DNA of 64,000 bases from Crotophaga sulcirostris. Taxonomy: Eukaryota; Chordata; Aves; Cuculiformes; Crotophagidae. Position 1 is the stretch's first letter. Each line of letters opens with the position of its first letter. The position numbers and the translations under genes are program-made. The notes beneath the pieces are model-generated. The model ran no database searches. It was not told where the DNA came from and worked only from the letters and a program-made list of their open reading frames with translations. Below are positions 41,901 through 54,670 of the stretch, piece by piece. The stretch is from positions 664,914 through 728,913 of the forward strand of contig VYZB01000389.1 of the NCBI GenBank assembly GCA_013397455.1. The letters run 5' to 3'.

Positions 41901-42509
41901 GGAAATGGGATGTTACAGGAGCATAGGAAACTACAGAAATAAACAAGGCTGGATTGAAACCTTAGCCTGAATAAATAATAATAGTGGTCTCTCGTCTTTC
42001 ACATACAGCTTTCAGGGTTATAAAACTTTTTTCACATTGTGGAGGAAAGGTCCCCTGGGAAGCTCCTGAGGCCCATGCAGTGAAAGCTGGCTTCAGTGCA
42101 GAGTAATATCCAGGTAGGATATATAATATAATAATATACATAATATTCAGCTCCTGTAGGATCCCACACAACAGACAGCACTTGCACCACCTCCTTTTTA
42201 TTCTTCTGTACGTGCAACCCTACTGCCAAAGTAAAAATATTTGGAGAAATACTTTATGTATTTTCTGTATATTTTTTCTTTTTGAACAAATTACCTGACA
42301 CCGACATGAGGATGACAATATTACAGTATTTCTGAATGTCCAGATCTTTTGAGGTAAATTTTACGTTTTCTAGAATACATAGGTTTCCCTTTTTTCAGGG
42401 AATATTTTACAATTGTTGAAGACTTGACTGGGAAGACTACCATGCTTGGCAGTTTGCCTTCTAACTATGGAGAAAACCCCTTTTTGAGAGTTTTTGAGCT
42501 CATTTCAGG
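38996..42509. other. Unique AT-rich sequence, no gene seen
   Basis: No recognised repeat. A TTATTG-type short run lies at about 40,045-40,065, a GATCCTT triple repeat at 41,651-41,690, and TATA-rich sequence at about 42,118-42,147. Open frames at 41120-41425 (plus) and 42032-42229 (minus) show no recognisable product. Confidence 0.5.
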
Positions 42510-42572
42510 GCGGTTGGACCAGAAGACCTTCAAAGGTCCCTTCCAACCCAAACTATTCTATGATTCTCTGAT
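42510..42572 (+). mobile_element. Older CR1 LINE 3' terminus
   Basis: GGTTGGACCAGAAGACCTTC, AAGGTCCCTTCCAACCCAAA and the tail ATTCTATGATTCT are the classic end of an older CR1 group. Homology upstream of 42,510 is weak, so the element is short or decayed. Confidence 0.9.
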
Positions 42573-44982
42573 ACTGACTGCTCAGGCTCACATCAAGGTG
42601 CTCTGATTTTCCCTCTACTTTGGTTACATTTCTGTTGTAGGCCTGCTTTAATCGCAGGTTGTCACTGTTGTGTATATTTGTGTATGTTAAAATGAAGAAT
42701 AATTAACAGGTTTATTACAAGTCAAACATCTAATTGACACCTTCCTGATGATTACAGTGCAGCATCACAATACCTAGCAGTTCAACTATTCAGTTTTGAG
42801 TTCATTCTTTTTTTCTAAGCACAATCATCTTCTTAAAATTAGTGACTTGAAAACCTTAGAAACAATCTTTCAAATTTCTTATCGATATCTCCAGAAATAT
42901 ATTTACTCTTCACAGTAAGGAGAAGTAGGTTGGTCAATTCTGCGAGATCAGGGAAAGAGCTTTTTGACTTGACCAGGAAGGCAGCATCGAATTTGATTTT
43001 TACAGTGACAAAGTTGAAACTGGTAAAACTGGGGTTAAAGAAATAATGCAAGTAAAAAATGAATTATTTTGCACGTAAAAGGTAGTTTCAAACAGAAAAT
43101 AAAATATGAGGTATAAGTTCATTGAAGTCACTAAACTATTCCCTACAGTATAGCAAGTGTTAATATAACCACTCATGCAAATACATAAAATTCAATAAAA
43201 ATGAATAAAGTTTCCCAACAAATTTTAATGCATTTATCTCTTTTAATGTGAATCATATACAGATGCTGTGCAGGTCTCTAAAGTCCTACATTTCCAAAAA
43301 CTAATTACATCCATACCAGATAAAGGAATGCATTAGCCACCAGCTTGTTCATCCATTCGTTTACAGAGAGTTCATTAAGAAAAAAAGGCACAGCAAGCGG
43401 ATTATGAGTCAAATTCCATTTCCATTCTTTTCCTGCAGCAGAACCCTCATTCACTGGCATTGGTTAGAGACAAATTTTCGGGTGTATGGGGCGAAGGGGA
43501 AGTGTGCCTCAACTTGAGCCAGAGAACTTACAACTTTCAGGTCCTTTTTAACAACCATTTTTTCACACAAAAAGATAGTATTTTCCTCTTCCACAAATAC
43601 TGTTAATCCTATAGCACAGGAACAACTAATCAAAGGACATATATAAGAAATATGGATCCAATATTTAAGAGGAAGATATCAGGACCGAATTTCCACTAGC
43701 ACTCCTTCTCCCCAGCCTCAGCCAACTCAGTTTTGTAAGACCTCCAACTCTGTATGACTACAAGGAGCTACAGGTAATAGGCAAGAAACATCTGCAAGCT
43801 GGCATCAAGAAAATAATAAGTATGGAAATATATAAATAAGTAACTATCCCAAGTGAGTTGGTCACAAGCTATACCTACCTCTAGCCATTACACAGCGAAT
43901 GTTTAAACCAGTGGCTATTGTATACTGTAAAAAAAAAAAAAAACTAAAATTGCCAGCCTATATCTCCAGTTCTTCTTTATCAACACAAGATAAATGTCAG
44001 TGACACAGGGATTGAGCAGTGTGAAAATTATTTTTTTATGGTTTTATTTATAAGATTAAAACATTTCCTTTGAGACACTGCAGCAGGGAAATAGCAATAC
44101 ATGGTGCATGAATCATGTATTACTTTTAAGGGAAATATCTATGTGCCCCTATAGCATAATATTGTTAGAGAGATTTGTTTTAGAATTTAGTGCTAGAGTG
44201 GACAAAGAAAACCATTATTGGACAATATTGCCAGCAGACTACAAGTATGAATTGTAAATTACATTAGCCCAATCATAAAGAAAACCACTGGAAATATTCT
44301 GTTATTGATATGTCATAGATATAAGTTGTTTTATGGCACTCAATGAAATACTGTATTTTATGCAGCTTCTCTCTTGTGCACATAACAGCTCAGGTTTACA
44401 TCTAATAGGGTCCAGTATAAAAGCCCTTATAATTTTTTTCAGACAGAAACTATTTCTTACTTTTCTTACAAAACAAGCATCTTTTTTCACTTCCCAGTTT
44501 ACAGTATTGACTCAAACCCCCTGTTTCCCAAGCCACAGCATCTACTGTAGTTCAAGGAGAAGTGAATCAAAGATAACATGGGGCTTCTGATTCAGAAATT
44601 GTTGTTTTTTCCATGGAGACAGACCTCATCTGCATGAATTAAAGTACTGATGAGCTAAACAGCACTGAGACAGACTAGGAAAAAAGGAAAAGGGATGATT
44701 TTATAATGCTGTGTATATGCAGTGTAGAGTAAATCAAAGGATTTCATTAATTAATATTTTATTGATTGTTACTTATAAATAGTAGAGAAAACCAGCAATT
44801 TCAGTGGACAGAGTGGGTGTAATAGAACAAACTACATAAGCCGCATACTGCCTTAGCAAAAAATGAGCAAAAATGAATCTTTAAGTAGGAAAAGACCTAC
44901 TTTAAGTAGGCAGCTCTTTTTGAAGATGTCTAAAGTGTCAAATCAGCTAGTTGTATGTCAGTGTTTACTGGATTAAAAAAAA

Positions 44983-44984
<2 letters not shown>
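42573..44984. other. Unique AT-rich sequence, no gene seen
   Basis: Only short chance open frames. No repeat was recognised before the GAAA microsatellite. Confidence 0.55.

Positions 44985-45044
<60 letters not shown>
44985..45044. repeat. (GAAA)15 microsatellite
   Basis: Fifteen uninterrupted GAAA units, preceded by A10 and followed by GAAGAAAAAA. Together they make a roughly 80-bp pure purine strand that is likely length-variable. The minus-strand frame FLSFFLSFFL at 44930-45112 is a repeat artefact. Confidence 0.98.
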
Positions 45045-45046
<2 letters not shown>

Positions 45047-45699
45047 AGAAAAAAGACATGAGTAAGTGAGATGCATCAGCTGAGTGCTCATCCAGTAGCA
45101 GGACCTCTCCAACCCAAGCAGTCTAAGTTACCTGGTAACCAAGAGTGGCATCCTGACACTTTTGCAAAAGTATACCTTGCACAAAAGTTTCAGATTGATT
45201 TTTAACTCTTTCTTTTTTTTCAGAGAGAATACTAGTTTAATTACTATTTAATCAGTGTGCAAAACAACTAAAAATCTCCGCACAAAAATCTTAACAGAAA
45301 AGCATCATCACTTATTTTCTAGCCCCTCTGCAAACAAGGCCCAATTGCACCACCTCTGCTTTTGGATGCTGGTGACAAATCTTGATACGTCCAACTGTCC
45401 TTGAAGCTAGACTGACCCAATCATCTGAGCAAGTGGTCTCATTTTTCAAAACCTCAAATTGCCTTTCTCACCTTTAAGAATCCCCCTGCTATTTCCACAG
45501 AGCAGATCCTGACAGACCCTTTGCTGAAGCACAGAAGACAGCATTTTAGAAAACCTTTCATGCTCCGCGTATGGGCAAGGAGAGAAAGAACATGTCACAG
45601 TAGGAGAGGAGGCATCTCGAACCACCACAAACGACTACCTCAAAGCCTGTCCTTTTCCTCAGCACCAAATTAATGCCATGGAAGGAAAAGGGAAGAAAG
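45045..45699. other. Unique sequence left of the composite CR1
   Basis: Slightly richer in G+C than average. Two short minus-strand frames (45446-45628, 45558-45743) show no recognisable domain. No repeat was recognised. Confidence 0.5.
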
Positions 45700-45918
45700 G
45701 GGATCAGGAATAGTGTGGTCAACAGGACCAGAGAAGTTATCATTCCCCTATATTCAGCACTGGTTAGGCCTCACCTTGAGTCCTGTGTGCAGTTCTGGGC
45801 CCCTCAGTTTGAGAAGGATGTCAAGACACTGGAGTGTGTCCAGAGGAGAGCAACGAAGACGGGGAAGGGTTTGGAGCACAAGCCCTGTGAGGAGTGACTG
45901 AGGGAGCTGGGGCTGTTT
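45700..45918 (+). mobile_element. CR1 ORF2 fragment without a 3' end (part A of composite)
   Basis: The plus strand reads in frame through [20 protein letters not shown], then [20 protein letters not shown] and LECVQRRA, the CR1 reverse-transcriptase region just upstream of the usual 3' end. The frame is broken by a TGA just after HKPCEE. Homology stops at GGGGCTGTTT (45,918), where other copies continue with AACCTGGAGAAGAGG. A CR1 copy normally keeps its 3' end, so loss of the end here is unusual and points to a chimeric event rather than a simple insertion. Confidence 0.92.
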
Positions 45919-46060
45919 TCTCTTCAGCAAACTTCACCCTTCAATAAAATTTAGACTAGTTGTAAATTACAGCATTCTCATAGCCAAAAACATTTTTGGA
46001 AGGCAGGTGCTGGACAAGATTTCAAAAAGATTTCAAAATCCTTTGAAGGAAGGAGGAGCT
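45919..46060 (+). repeat. Non-CR1 segment F, shared with 54.7 kb (inverted)
   Basis: This 142-bp segment has no CR1 homology but matches 54,671-54,802 in reverse complement, by eye about 95% over the aligned part. The two differ by a 10-bp direct duplication present only here (GATTTCAAAAA then GATTTCAAAA, 46018-46038). In both places F lies immediately 5' of a CR1 3' portion. The left junction with part A has a 3-bp TTT overlap. Confidence 0.9.
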
Positions 46061-46466
46061 CGAGGAGTGACTGAGGGAGCTGGGGTTGTTTAGTCCGAAA
46101 AAGAGGAGGCTCAGGGGAGACCTTATTGCTCTCTACAACTACCTAAAAGGAGGTTGTAGTCAGGCTGGGGTTGGTCTCTTCTCTCAGGTGACCAGTGACA
46201 GAACTAGAGGACATGGACTCAAGCTTCCTCAGGGAAAGTTTAGGCTTCATATTAGGAAAAAGTTCTTCACTGAAAGGGTGATTGGCCATTGGAATGCGCT
46301 GCCCAGGGAGGTGGTGGAGTCACCATCCCTGGAGGTGTTTAAGAGGAGATTGGCTGAGGCACTCAGTGCCATGGTTTAGATGATGGGTTGGTGTTAGTGT
46401 TGGGTTATAGGCTGGACTTGATGATCTCAAAGGTCCTTTCCAACCTTGTAATACTGTGATACTGTG
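46061..46466 (+). mobile_element. CR1 LINE 3' portion (part B of composite)
   Basis: A plus-oriented CR1 end. The minimal region reads [20 protein letters not shown], then the [17 protein letters not shown] segment and [16 protein letters not shown], followed by the UTR and two ATACTGTG tail units. It shares private variants with the copy at 54.3 kb: GGGGTTGTTTAG and GAAAAAGAGG at its 5' side, and CTTGATGATCTCAAAGG near the tail. Other copies in the window have GGGGCTGTTTA, GAGAAGAGG and ATGATCTCAGAGG. The repeated CGAGGAGTGACTGAGGGAGC stretch means part A and part B overlap in CR1 coordinates. Confidence 0.94.
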
Positions 46467-49400
46467 ACTATGGCAACAGATCATAATTTGGTTGCATGCA
46501 AACCTTTGGGGAGAAAACACTGATCATGAATCTAACAATAGGCTGCTGCAGAAACATTAATAAAGCATAGTGGCAGATTGCAAAGGTGCATGAATGTTGT
46601 CCCAATAAATCATTCACCATTTGCTGCACAATAGACATGCTGGGAAGAAGCTCTGAGACTTAGCACCACCTTTCCATTGCTGCTAGGAATACCCATGTCC
46701 CTACCCTCCTCCCCCATCCCATTTACAACTGAATAGTACTTGTAAAAAAACAAGAGTATGCCAGAACCTCAAAAAACATCAAGCCTCTGGTGTCCCAGTA
46801 TGTTGGCAAACCAGCTTTAGAAATACCCCTGAGAATTTCTGGGTGCTGCAAACATTGCAAAGATACTTAGCTAAGGACATCCTTACAGGTTATAAAATAA
46901 AAGATTATGGAATCATTCATCTTGAATTGTTTTGCAATGAAGGAATAAAAACAACAAAAAAAAGGAAAATAACCCCTTAACCCTACAATGTTTAAAATTT
47001 GAGATGGAAGTTGATTTCACAGTCAGGCCTATTTCTAAGCTATTTCCGTGTGAAAACACATAGTTTTAAGTAAATTTTTTAGAGGGACAATTTGTCTGAA
47101 ACTGTTTTCTTTCACACCCACTCCTGCACTATTACCCTCTTACTTCCAGGTTTCAGTTTAACTGACATAGGTTAATGTGTTGCTCCTACATTGAAATGGT
47201 ACATATCTTGTTTTCATAGGACTTCTGACATCTTGTTGCCACAGGATACACAGAATAAATTCCCCAAACAAGAAACACTTGTACGGGGGCTTTTAAGCTT
47301 TACTTGCATCTGAGTTTAATGGAATAACAACAGAACTACTAACATGCATGAATAATTGTGAAAGCCAGAAAGGATTGCAAGAGATACTTAACACTATGTG
47401 GGTCACTGCTAAGTTACTATTCTATGCATTTGAAACATCCATTTGGTCAGGTAGTATGAAACTTAAATTCCATATAACAAATATATGAATATCTAATGGA
47501 GCTAAAATATGGGGTTTATACGGTACTATTTCTAATGAGCAAAGCACCACTTCTTTCTCGCAATTCTTTTAATCAACAGGATATTTCTACATATATATTT
47601 ATTTTACATATACAGAGATTCAAAGGTAAAAAGAAACAGCTTTAAATCTGGATCATACTTTTGTTGTAAATTCTAATGATTGTATGAATTTCACATAATT
47701 TATCCAGATGTTTTCTTTTAACTGTTATCCTTTAACTGTTACCTTTTAACTTTTTTTCTGTGCTGTGAGGATCCTCTAGAATCGGAGACTTCACGTGGAC
47801 AGACTTTGCCAGCCACCTAGCTGCATATGCAAGTTATTAATACATATGATCATGTTTTTGCAAAGTCTGCTACAGTTCTGGAAGTGGAAGGAATTTTTCT
47901 CCTGCATTCAGTATATATTGTTATTTGGAACTGCTGCTACAGGGTTCTTTTATGTTTCCAGGCATAGATAAAATTACCTACGAGTTAAACATAGATCAAA
48001 GAGTAATATTTCCTGCCTAATACAGAAAATGAATATCACTAAAGTAATACATTGTAAATCCCAAACCAAAGTCATTAGTTATGCATTTCTCATCTCCTAA
48101 GTCACTCTTAAACAGTTTGCAAGAACTTTCTATTTATGGAAGCATCTCCTTCCACACTACTGGGAAAACCCAGAGAGTTGGTGCTTTACCATGATCTCTA
48201 ACCAAGACAGATGACAACAAATACAGGAACAATGCTTTACCATTATGAAAAGAAAGTCTTTATTATCCTGAGAGCGTGTCTGAACTGGAAACACAGAGGA
48301 TCCATTCACTGCTCTCTGCACCATTGGGGCAGTGGCAAGGAAATACCATGTGGGAAAAGGTGATGAAAGCGAGTGTAAAATATTGAGGGGTTTTGTGGGA
48401 AGAATGAGAAGAATTCCGAGCTGTAAGATAAGGACAGTTTCAAAACTCTTAACATTGTGGTGTTGAATCAAACCAGGAAATTCTAGAAACAGGCACTCCA
48501 ATTTGTTCTGAAAATTTTGAACTGCAAAGCCAAGTCTCTGGTTCACGAAGCTCACACAAGGTAATGATAGATGATATAGAATGAACTATACTGATCTGCA
48601 GAATTTAAAGATAACTTTTTTGGTTTTGAAAATGTACTAGACTTTTCCCAGGTTAAGCCTATGCAGCCTGTAGTCCTGAGAGGTTTAATGGAATATCTTG
48701 CAGGTGCTGGGTGGACACACAGCTTAAGCACATGCCCACATAGCCACGCACTCTCACAGCAATCCTCTATGATGAACTAATAACATATTCCTTTCTCTTT
48801 CTTTCATATAATTATAGAACACCACTTTTGCTCCAGAAATAAATATTGAGCAAAGCAGTGACAAATGTGCTTTTTCCAGAGAACATCTATTTCAAGTCTC
48901 AAGTTACCTATCATTTTCTTATATTTGCTGTTTAAAAAAAAATCAAAAAGAAATACAGAGGTAATAGAAATAATTTAAAAAATAGTGAGATAATTCTTTT
49001 ACTGAAACAGGTTATTCTTCATTTTAGCTACAGCTGCTAAACAAATACAACAGGCAGTCAGCTGCAGGAGAATTTTGTAGTCAAGAGTGGATGATAGGAT
49101 TTAAGCCCTTACTACCACAGCTTTTCTGAAAAATACAATTGTAACAAAAGAACCATCAAAGGCTTCTGACAGGCATTTTCAGAATTTTTGTTGAGGTGTC
49201 AGAAAAACTCTGCCTTAATTAGTTATTGCCCCCATGAAAGCCCCTAGTATCTGCTCCAGCAATACCTTTGTTAGGGCATAAGCTACCTATTGTCAGGTCT
49301 AGTCTGGCATTCAACGGTCAAAACAGAGGATAAAAATCATGGCAAGTTGTACTTAGCACATCTTTGGCAAACTGGAATAAAGCCAAAAGGAAGTGAAAAA

Positions 49401-52330
49401 AATCCACTGTTATTTTAACATTGATTGGGTTCTTATCTCATAAGTGGACACAGTGGTAGAGCTAGTTCTTTCCTCAAAAATTAGTATCTGGTTAAATAAA
49501 AAAGGGGTTCATATGCTCAATACATCAAGTTTCACATATCACGTAACTGAAGGTATAACAGATTTAAAAAAAGAAAATTATAATTCTGCTGAGAGTAAAC
49601 TACAAGTCAACAAGAAGGAGAAAAACCCCAACACCTGTCTGTCCCTGTCTACTGAGCTCTTGGAGCCCAGTCGCCCATCAAATCACAAAATTGCCATTCC
49701 TGCTGCCATTTACAAAGACTCCCATTTTGCTTTCTTGTTAGAAATAGCAGTTAAAGAAAGAAGAACAGGATATACCTGAGTTGCTAAGAGAAAAATTTCC
49801 AAGAAATGTTAGTAGAGAAAAAAAGAGACAAAATAAAGTTTGAATTTGACAATCTTGACAGCATGTCTTTAAGTTTCCTGTTACAAAGGCGTTCAAGATC
49901 ACACATGCTCTGTTAGAACAAAATAAAGTCAGGATTTGCTATATGCAGATATTCATGTGGAACACAACCTTCTGATCTAGTCTGTAACTTTGAAATCTGT
50001 CCCTACAGGTAAAGATACAGTCCCAATTACAGCATAATGAATTTTTTTTTGCATGAACCAGTTTGACACATGGATTGTGAAATATACTCCTATTATGCCA
50101 AACCTAATTTTTGTAATAATTACAATAATAGTCTCCTACAATTAAAGAAGTTAATGCTTTAAAATTAAAACTGTAAAAAGCATTTTTTACAGTAATGGAC
50201 TGGCCTAATCCACTAAAATTTTAGAAGAGTAATCTTCTATGTCTTTGCAACACTAATATGCAAACTGAATAGAGTACAGTACTATCAGTCCCAGTATGCC
50301 TGATATAGATACAAATTATTTTACAATTTCCCCAAAATACACAAAAAAGACTCCACAAATAAAATGTAACAGGTCTGTAGATCAGGTTTCCAGAAGTGTA
50401 ATGTGTTAGACTGATAACTGCTGATTTCTGAAGGTACTTTAGAACACTCCACGAAGAATACTTTTGGAAGATGAATGTTTTCATAAAGATATGTAGAAGC
50501 AATAAACGCCCAGATTAGCAATAAAGCATCTGTTAAGTAGTTTATTTTATGTATTAGTATAAAGTCTGTCAAAGAGGTCATGCAGATTATGTCACAAGAT
50601 ACAATACACTAATTTGTCTGTGAAACATAAAATATTTACTGTACTGTAATATGTTGCTGATATTAAATAATTCTATCAAAACCAAGACACACACAAGGCT
50701 GTGTTGCTTTCCTGAGAAAATACCAGCATAAATCTTAGGTTTCTATATAATTAGCTAAAACAACCAACCGACCTCATATGGTTTCTTCAAGCCTCTTTGT
50801 TTCTTAGGGCAAAAAAAAGAGAAATGGCGTTTATTCAGGGAGAAATTACTCAAATATATAGACATTAACACTACAGCTTTCAGCTCCACATAACCTCATT
50901 AACTCTACTGCTATCCTGAACAAGGACCAAATGTTTTCTCAATTTCACTGACCCAAACTGACTCTCAGGTAATAATGGTAATATAAATAGAAGAAAATAG
51001 CCCCTTTGCACTAAGTAAGCATGTAATTATGATGCCTTAACTTTACCAGTCATAGCTTAAATAAACTATTTCACATCAGGATGTAGCAAAAGCTACAGAA
51101 GTACCATCACTCAGATAGAGCCAAAGTAATTTCCCAGAGTTACCCAACAAAACTACAGGAAGAAAGTATTCATTCCTGAACCCTTGGGAATCTCTAAACT
51201 AAGATATTTCCATCTGCTTTTCAACAAGTTTATGCTACTTTGAACACTGTTCTTTGCTAAACATAACCAAAATATTATTTTGCTTAGATTTACATGTTGT
51301 TGTTTGCCTTCAAACACCAATAATTTGTAGTATACTTCTCAAACTGTCAATGCACCAGCTGTTTACCTCTACTTACTATTCATCAACAAGCAAATAATAC
51401 AATTGACACTAAACACATTTGAAATTGCTTCAGACACAGTATTCTATAAATGGCCCCTTCATAAAATTATCAACCTGATATTCTTTGTGAAAACAAAATA
51501 GTGGAGAAAATTGAAATTTCTTCTAGTTTAGCAGTTAGATTAGGGAAAGTCTACTACACCATTTTATTCATTTTCAATATTGGTACCCCCATGAATGTTT
51601 CGAAAGGAAATGGAACTTTATTTCTGTGTACTTGTGGTTAATTTCACTGATCAAAAGGCTACTATATAATCAATAACACCTAACGTTATTTTAAATTTAC
51701 TGCTTCATTACTACTATTCTAATTCAAGTTCCCTTAATAATTAGGATAGACTTTTTTCAACCAAAATCTTGAGTTAAAGATCAGATAAACCCACTCCAAC
51801 TTAAAATTTAAAAACAAAATAAAATCAGAAGGTGATACAGCCATACATGTCTTATCTGCTAAGAGTGTTTGTGATTGTTACCAACAAGATTCCCACATAT
51901 AAAATTTTATTCTCTCATCTTCACCATTAAAAAGAGATGTGCCCTCTCCTAACATATCGGTCACCTGCCTTAAAGAAAACACATCTGGTCTGTCATGGTG
52001 GTTAAATGCTGGTGAACCTTAGTCAAGCTGAAAGTTATATTCAGGACTGTGAAAACTATTATCTTCCAAGCACAAAATGGAAACAAACAAACAAAAAAAC
52101 AAACTAATTGTCATTAGTGTTATCAAATTCCAGACTAACATTTGCTCTTCCAAAAACTCTGGTGAATGGTTATCTGCTCCTTCCAAAGTTGTCTTTCCCT
52201 ATATCTTCTCTAGTTTGTTCTCAGGTAGTATCTGGGACAAGCAGTCTTGGTTCTTTGGAGTACAATCAACCCCTCTGAACTTCCTCAAAGGAAATTAGAA
52301 CAACTTCATTAAAAAAAAAAGAAACAAAAT
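46467..52330. other. Unique AT-rich sequence, no gene seen
   Basis: A 14-bp unit is repeated three times at 47,715-47,756. The longest frames (48157-48555 minus, 132 codons; 49444-49779 plus, 111 codons) have no recognisable domain. No transposon was recognised in nearly 6 kb. Confidence 0.5.
47715..47756. repeat. Three tandem 14-bp units
   Basis: CTTTTAACTGTTAT, CCTTTAACTGTTAC and CTTTTAACTTTTTT follow one another directly. The core TAACTG occurs in two of the three units. Confidence 0.85.
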
Positions 52331-52520
52331 CCTAGAATCATAGGATCATTTGGTTGGAAAAGACCTCTGAGTTCATCAAGTCCAAGCATACCTATATATA
52401 CTCCATTCACTCATTCGAACTATAGACCAGGAGGAGTCAAGGCCAGTCTCATTTCAAGTGCATCTACTTGTCTTCAATGAAGACATTTAGTAAGTTGGCT
52501 AACCTTTTCAGAAACCCCTT
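52331..52520 (-). mobile_element. Older CR1 LINE 3' end, decayed
   Basis: CCTAGAATCATAGGATCATT is followed by GGTTGGAAAAGACCTCTGAG and ATCAAGTCCAA, the standard reverse complement of an older CR1 end. Later words such as CTTTTCAGAAACCCCTTCAG extend it to about 52,520. Diverged and with no coding value. Confidence 0.85.
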
Positions 52521-54263
52521 CAGGGTTCATTGTACCTGCAGTTTGCATTGGAAGAAAGAAGAAGAAAAGAAATTTTGCTTATAGCTCCAAATGTGTCACT
52601 GCATACAATCCTATTCTGTCATAGAAATAGTTTACCACTTAGGTAACACATTCAATATTAATGTCAGGTTTTCCTTCTGATTTTCACATAATTGAAAATT
52701 TTTAAAGGGTAAAAAAGAACAACTTTTTTTTCCCCCCTTCTAAGTGAGTTTGAAATACTTTCGATGTTTTTTGGTTGACGTGGTTAAATGTGTATTGCTG
52801 CAGCACACAGTTTAGTTATTTTGATAATGGGACCACAGAAAATACTGCATTCATCTTTGTCAAATATAGACCTTTACCAGGTTGATCAGGCCTTAACTGG
52901 TTAGCGGGAAGATAAGAAATGCAATAAACATGCACAGATTGAGGGATTGTTCACAAGGACTAGGATCAATTCCTTCAGCTGCTTGAATGATCAAAACATA
53001 TCCTCAGGCAGCTTAAGACAACTTACCAAAATAATTGCTTCAGCATGAACTAGTCTATTCAACAATAGAAGTAGACAACACAGGAATTTCATTAAAGGAT
53101 ATTTACAATATTCAGTTATAATTTAGGTTACAAGAGAAAATTGAAAGCCTCACACCACTGCTTGTAACCTATACATATTAAGTTTCTAACAAAAGTTGTG
53201 GTTAATTACAGTTTAACTATAGGATGGAATAACCAGATGAAGGGGATGGAGAGACCAGGCATCAAAGAATAAAGCTGGTCAAATTTCATGACCTATCCTT
53301 TTGTTATTGCTTATTCAAAGCAGGTCTCTTTTGTCCCAAACACTTATCTCCTGTAAGACAAGCATATTATGTACTTATGGCCTGGATTGAGAAGTTATTA
53401 CAGAAATAAAATCTTATAAATGAGAACTTCATCCTAAATTCTTGCTCCTTTGTATAGTACAAAGAGGCACAAAACCTCTGATTCTGGTTCATTTGAAATC
53501 TTCAATACAGTCCCTATTAAAGACTGTCTGAAAACTGCCTTTTGAGTATCTCATTACAAGCTCTGACAAAGGGATGAAGCCTAGAAATTTCTCAATGACC
53601 CTGTGGTTACATGACCACATAGGTAATCTTTCTGACTTTGAGAACTCCCTTCTTCACCTCCTCCCAACAATTTCCTAGGCTTTGCTAAGAATATATTTAC
53701 ATGGTCAGGTGCAAACAGTAAGCAGGTCCACAGAAAGAGAGTCACCCTAAAATCACCTTTGTTTCCACAGCAAAGAGAGCAAGTTTTGTGCTGCTTCTCT
53801 AAGCAGAAACACCATCACAGAGATTTTGAGACTTTGTGTTACAGAAGGAACAGAAATATGCATGCAGTTCAACTCAAGGAGGAAGGATTGAATTAATTTA
53901 GGAGTTGTACAGCAGTTCCACTCTGCATCTCAATCGTCTCCACTAAGTTTTCAGAGTGAATTGCCCTGTGCAAACTTGCCTTTAGGAAAATGAACTGGAA
54001 GTGCCATGCAAGGATACATAGATGTGCTCTGGTCCCTAAGGCAGACATAAAGGTCCAAAGCAATGAGTTGTCTTTTGAAGCTTCAAAGATCCTTAGTAGA
54101 AATGACTAATCTCAGGGACTAGATTAAACCTGGGCCAAAGTAACACTGGCAAAACAAATATAGCACAGGTATAGGGGTCTCAACATCAACCATTTTGATC
54201 TAGTGAACTTTAAAGATTCCAGTGAAATATTTGCTAATGTAGGCTGTTATCCTGTCTCCTTCA
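52521..54263. other. Unique AT-rich sequence, no gene seen
   Basis: No open frame or repeat worth reporting was recognised. Confidence 0.55.
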
Positions 54264-54670
54264 GTGTCACAGTATTTATTACAAGGTTAGAAAGGACCTT
54301 TGAGATCATCAAGTCCAATCTGTAACCCAACACTAACACCAACCCATCATCTAAACCATGGCACTGAGTGCCTCAGCCAATCTCCTCTTAAACACCTCTA
54401 GGGACAGCAACTCCACCACCTCCCCGGGCAGCGCATTCCAAGGGCCAATCACCCTTTCAGGGAAGAACTTTTTCCTAATATCAAGCCTAAACTTACCCTG
54501 AGGAAGCTTGAGTCCATGTCCTCTAGTTCTGTCACTGGTCACCTGAGAGAAGAGACCAACCCCTGCCTGACTACAACCTCCTTTTAGGTAGTTGCAGAGA
54601 GCAATAAGTTCACCCCTGAGCCTCCTCTTTTTCACTCTAAACAACCCCAACTCCCTCAGTTGCTCCTTGA
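54264..54670 (-). mobile_element. CR1 LINE 3' portion, sister of the 46 kb copy
   Basis: A minus-oriented octamer-tailed CR1 whose tail is interrupted by TTTATT. The minus strand keeps a 99-codon open ORF2 tail (54351-54650) beginning near [20 protein letters not shown]. It shares with part B at 46 kb the variants listed there and a matching upstream non-CR1 segment. Its 3' flank (left on the plus strand) is unrelated to the flank of the 46 kb copy, which argues against a plain segmental duplication. Confidence 0.94.

Noticed and set aside
44930..45112. FLSFFLSFFL hydrophobic repeat protein
   Set aside because: Translation of the GAAA microsatellite in antisense.
48157..48555. 132-codon minus-strand ORF
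   Set aside because: No recognisable motif, no neighbouring exon or splice pattern. It is within the length range expected by chance in 64 kb on six frames.
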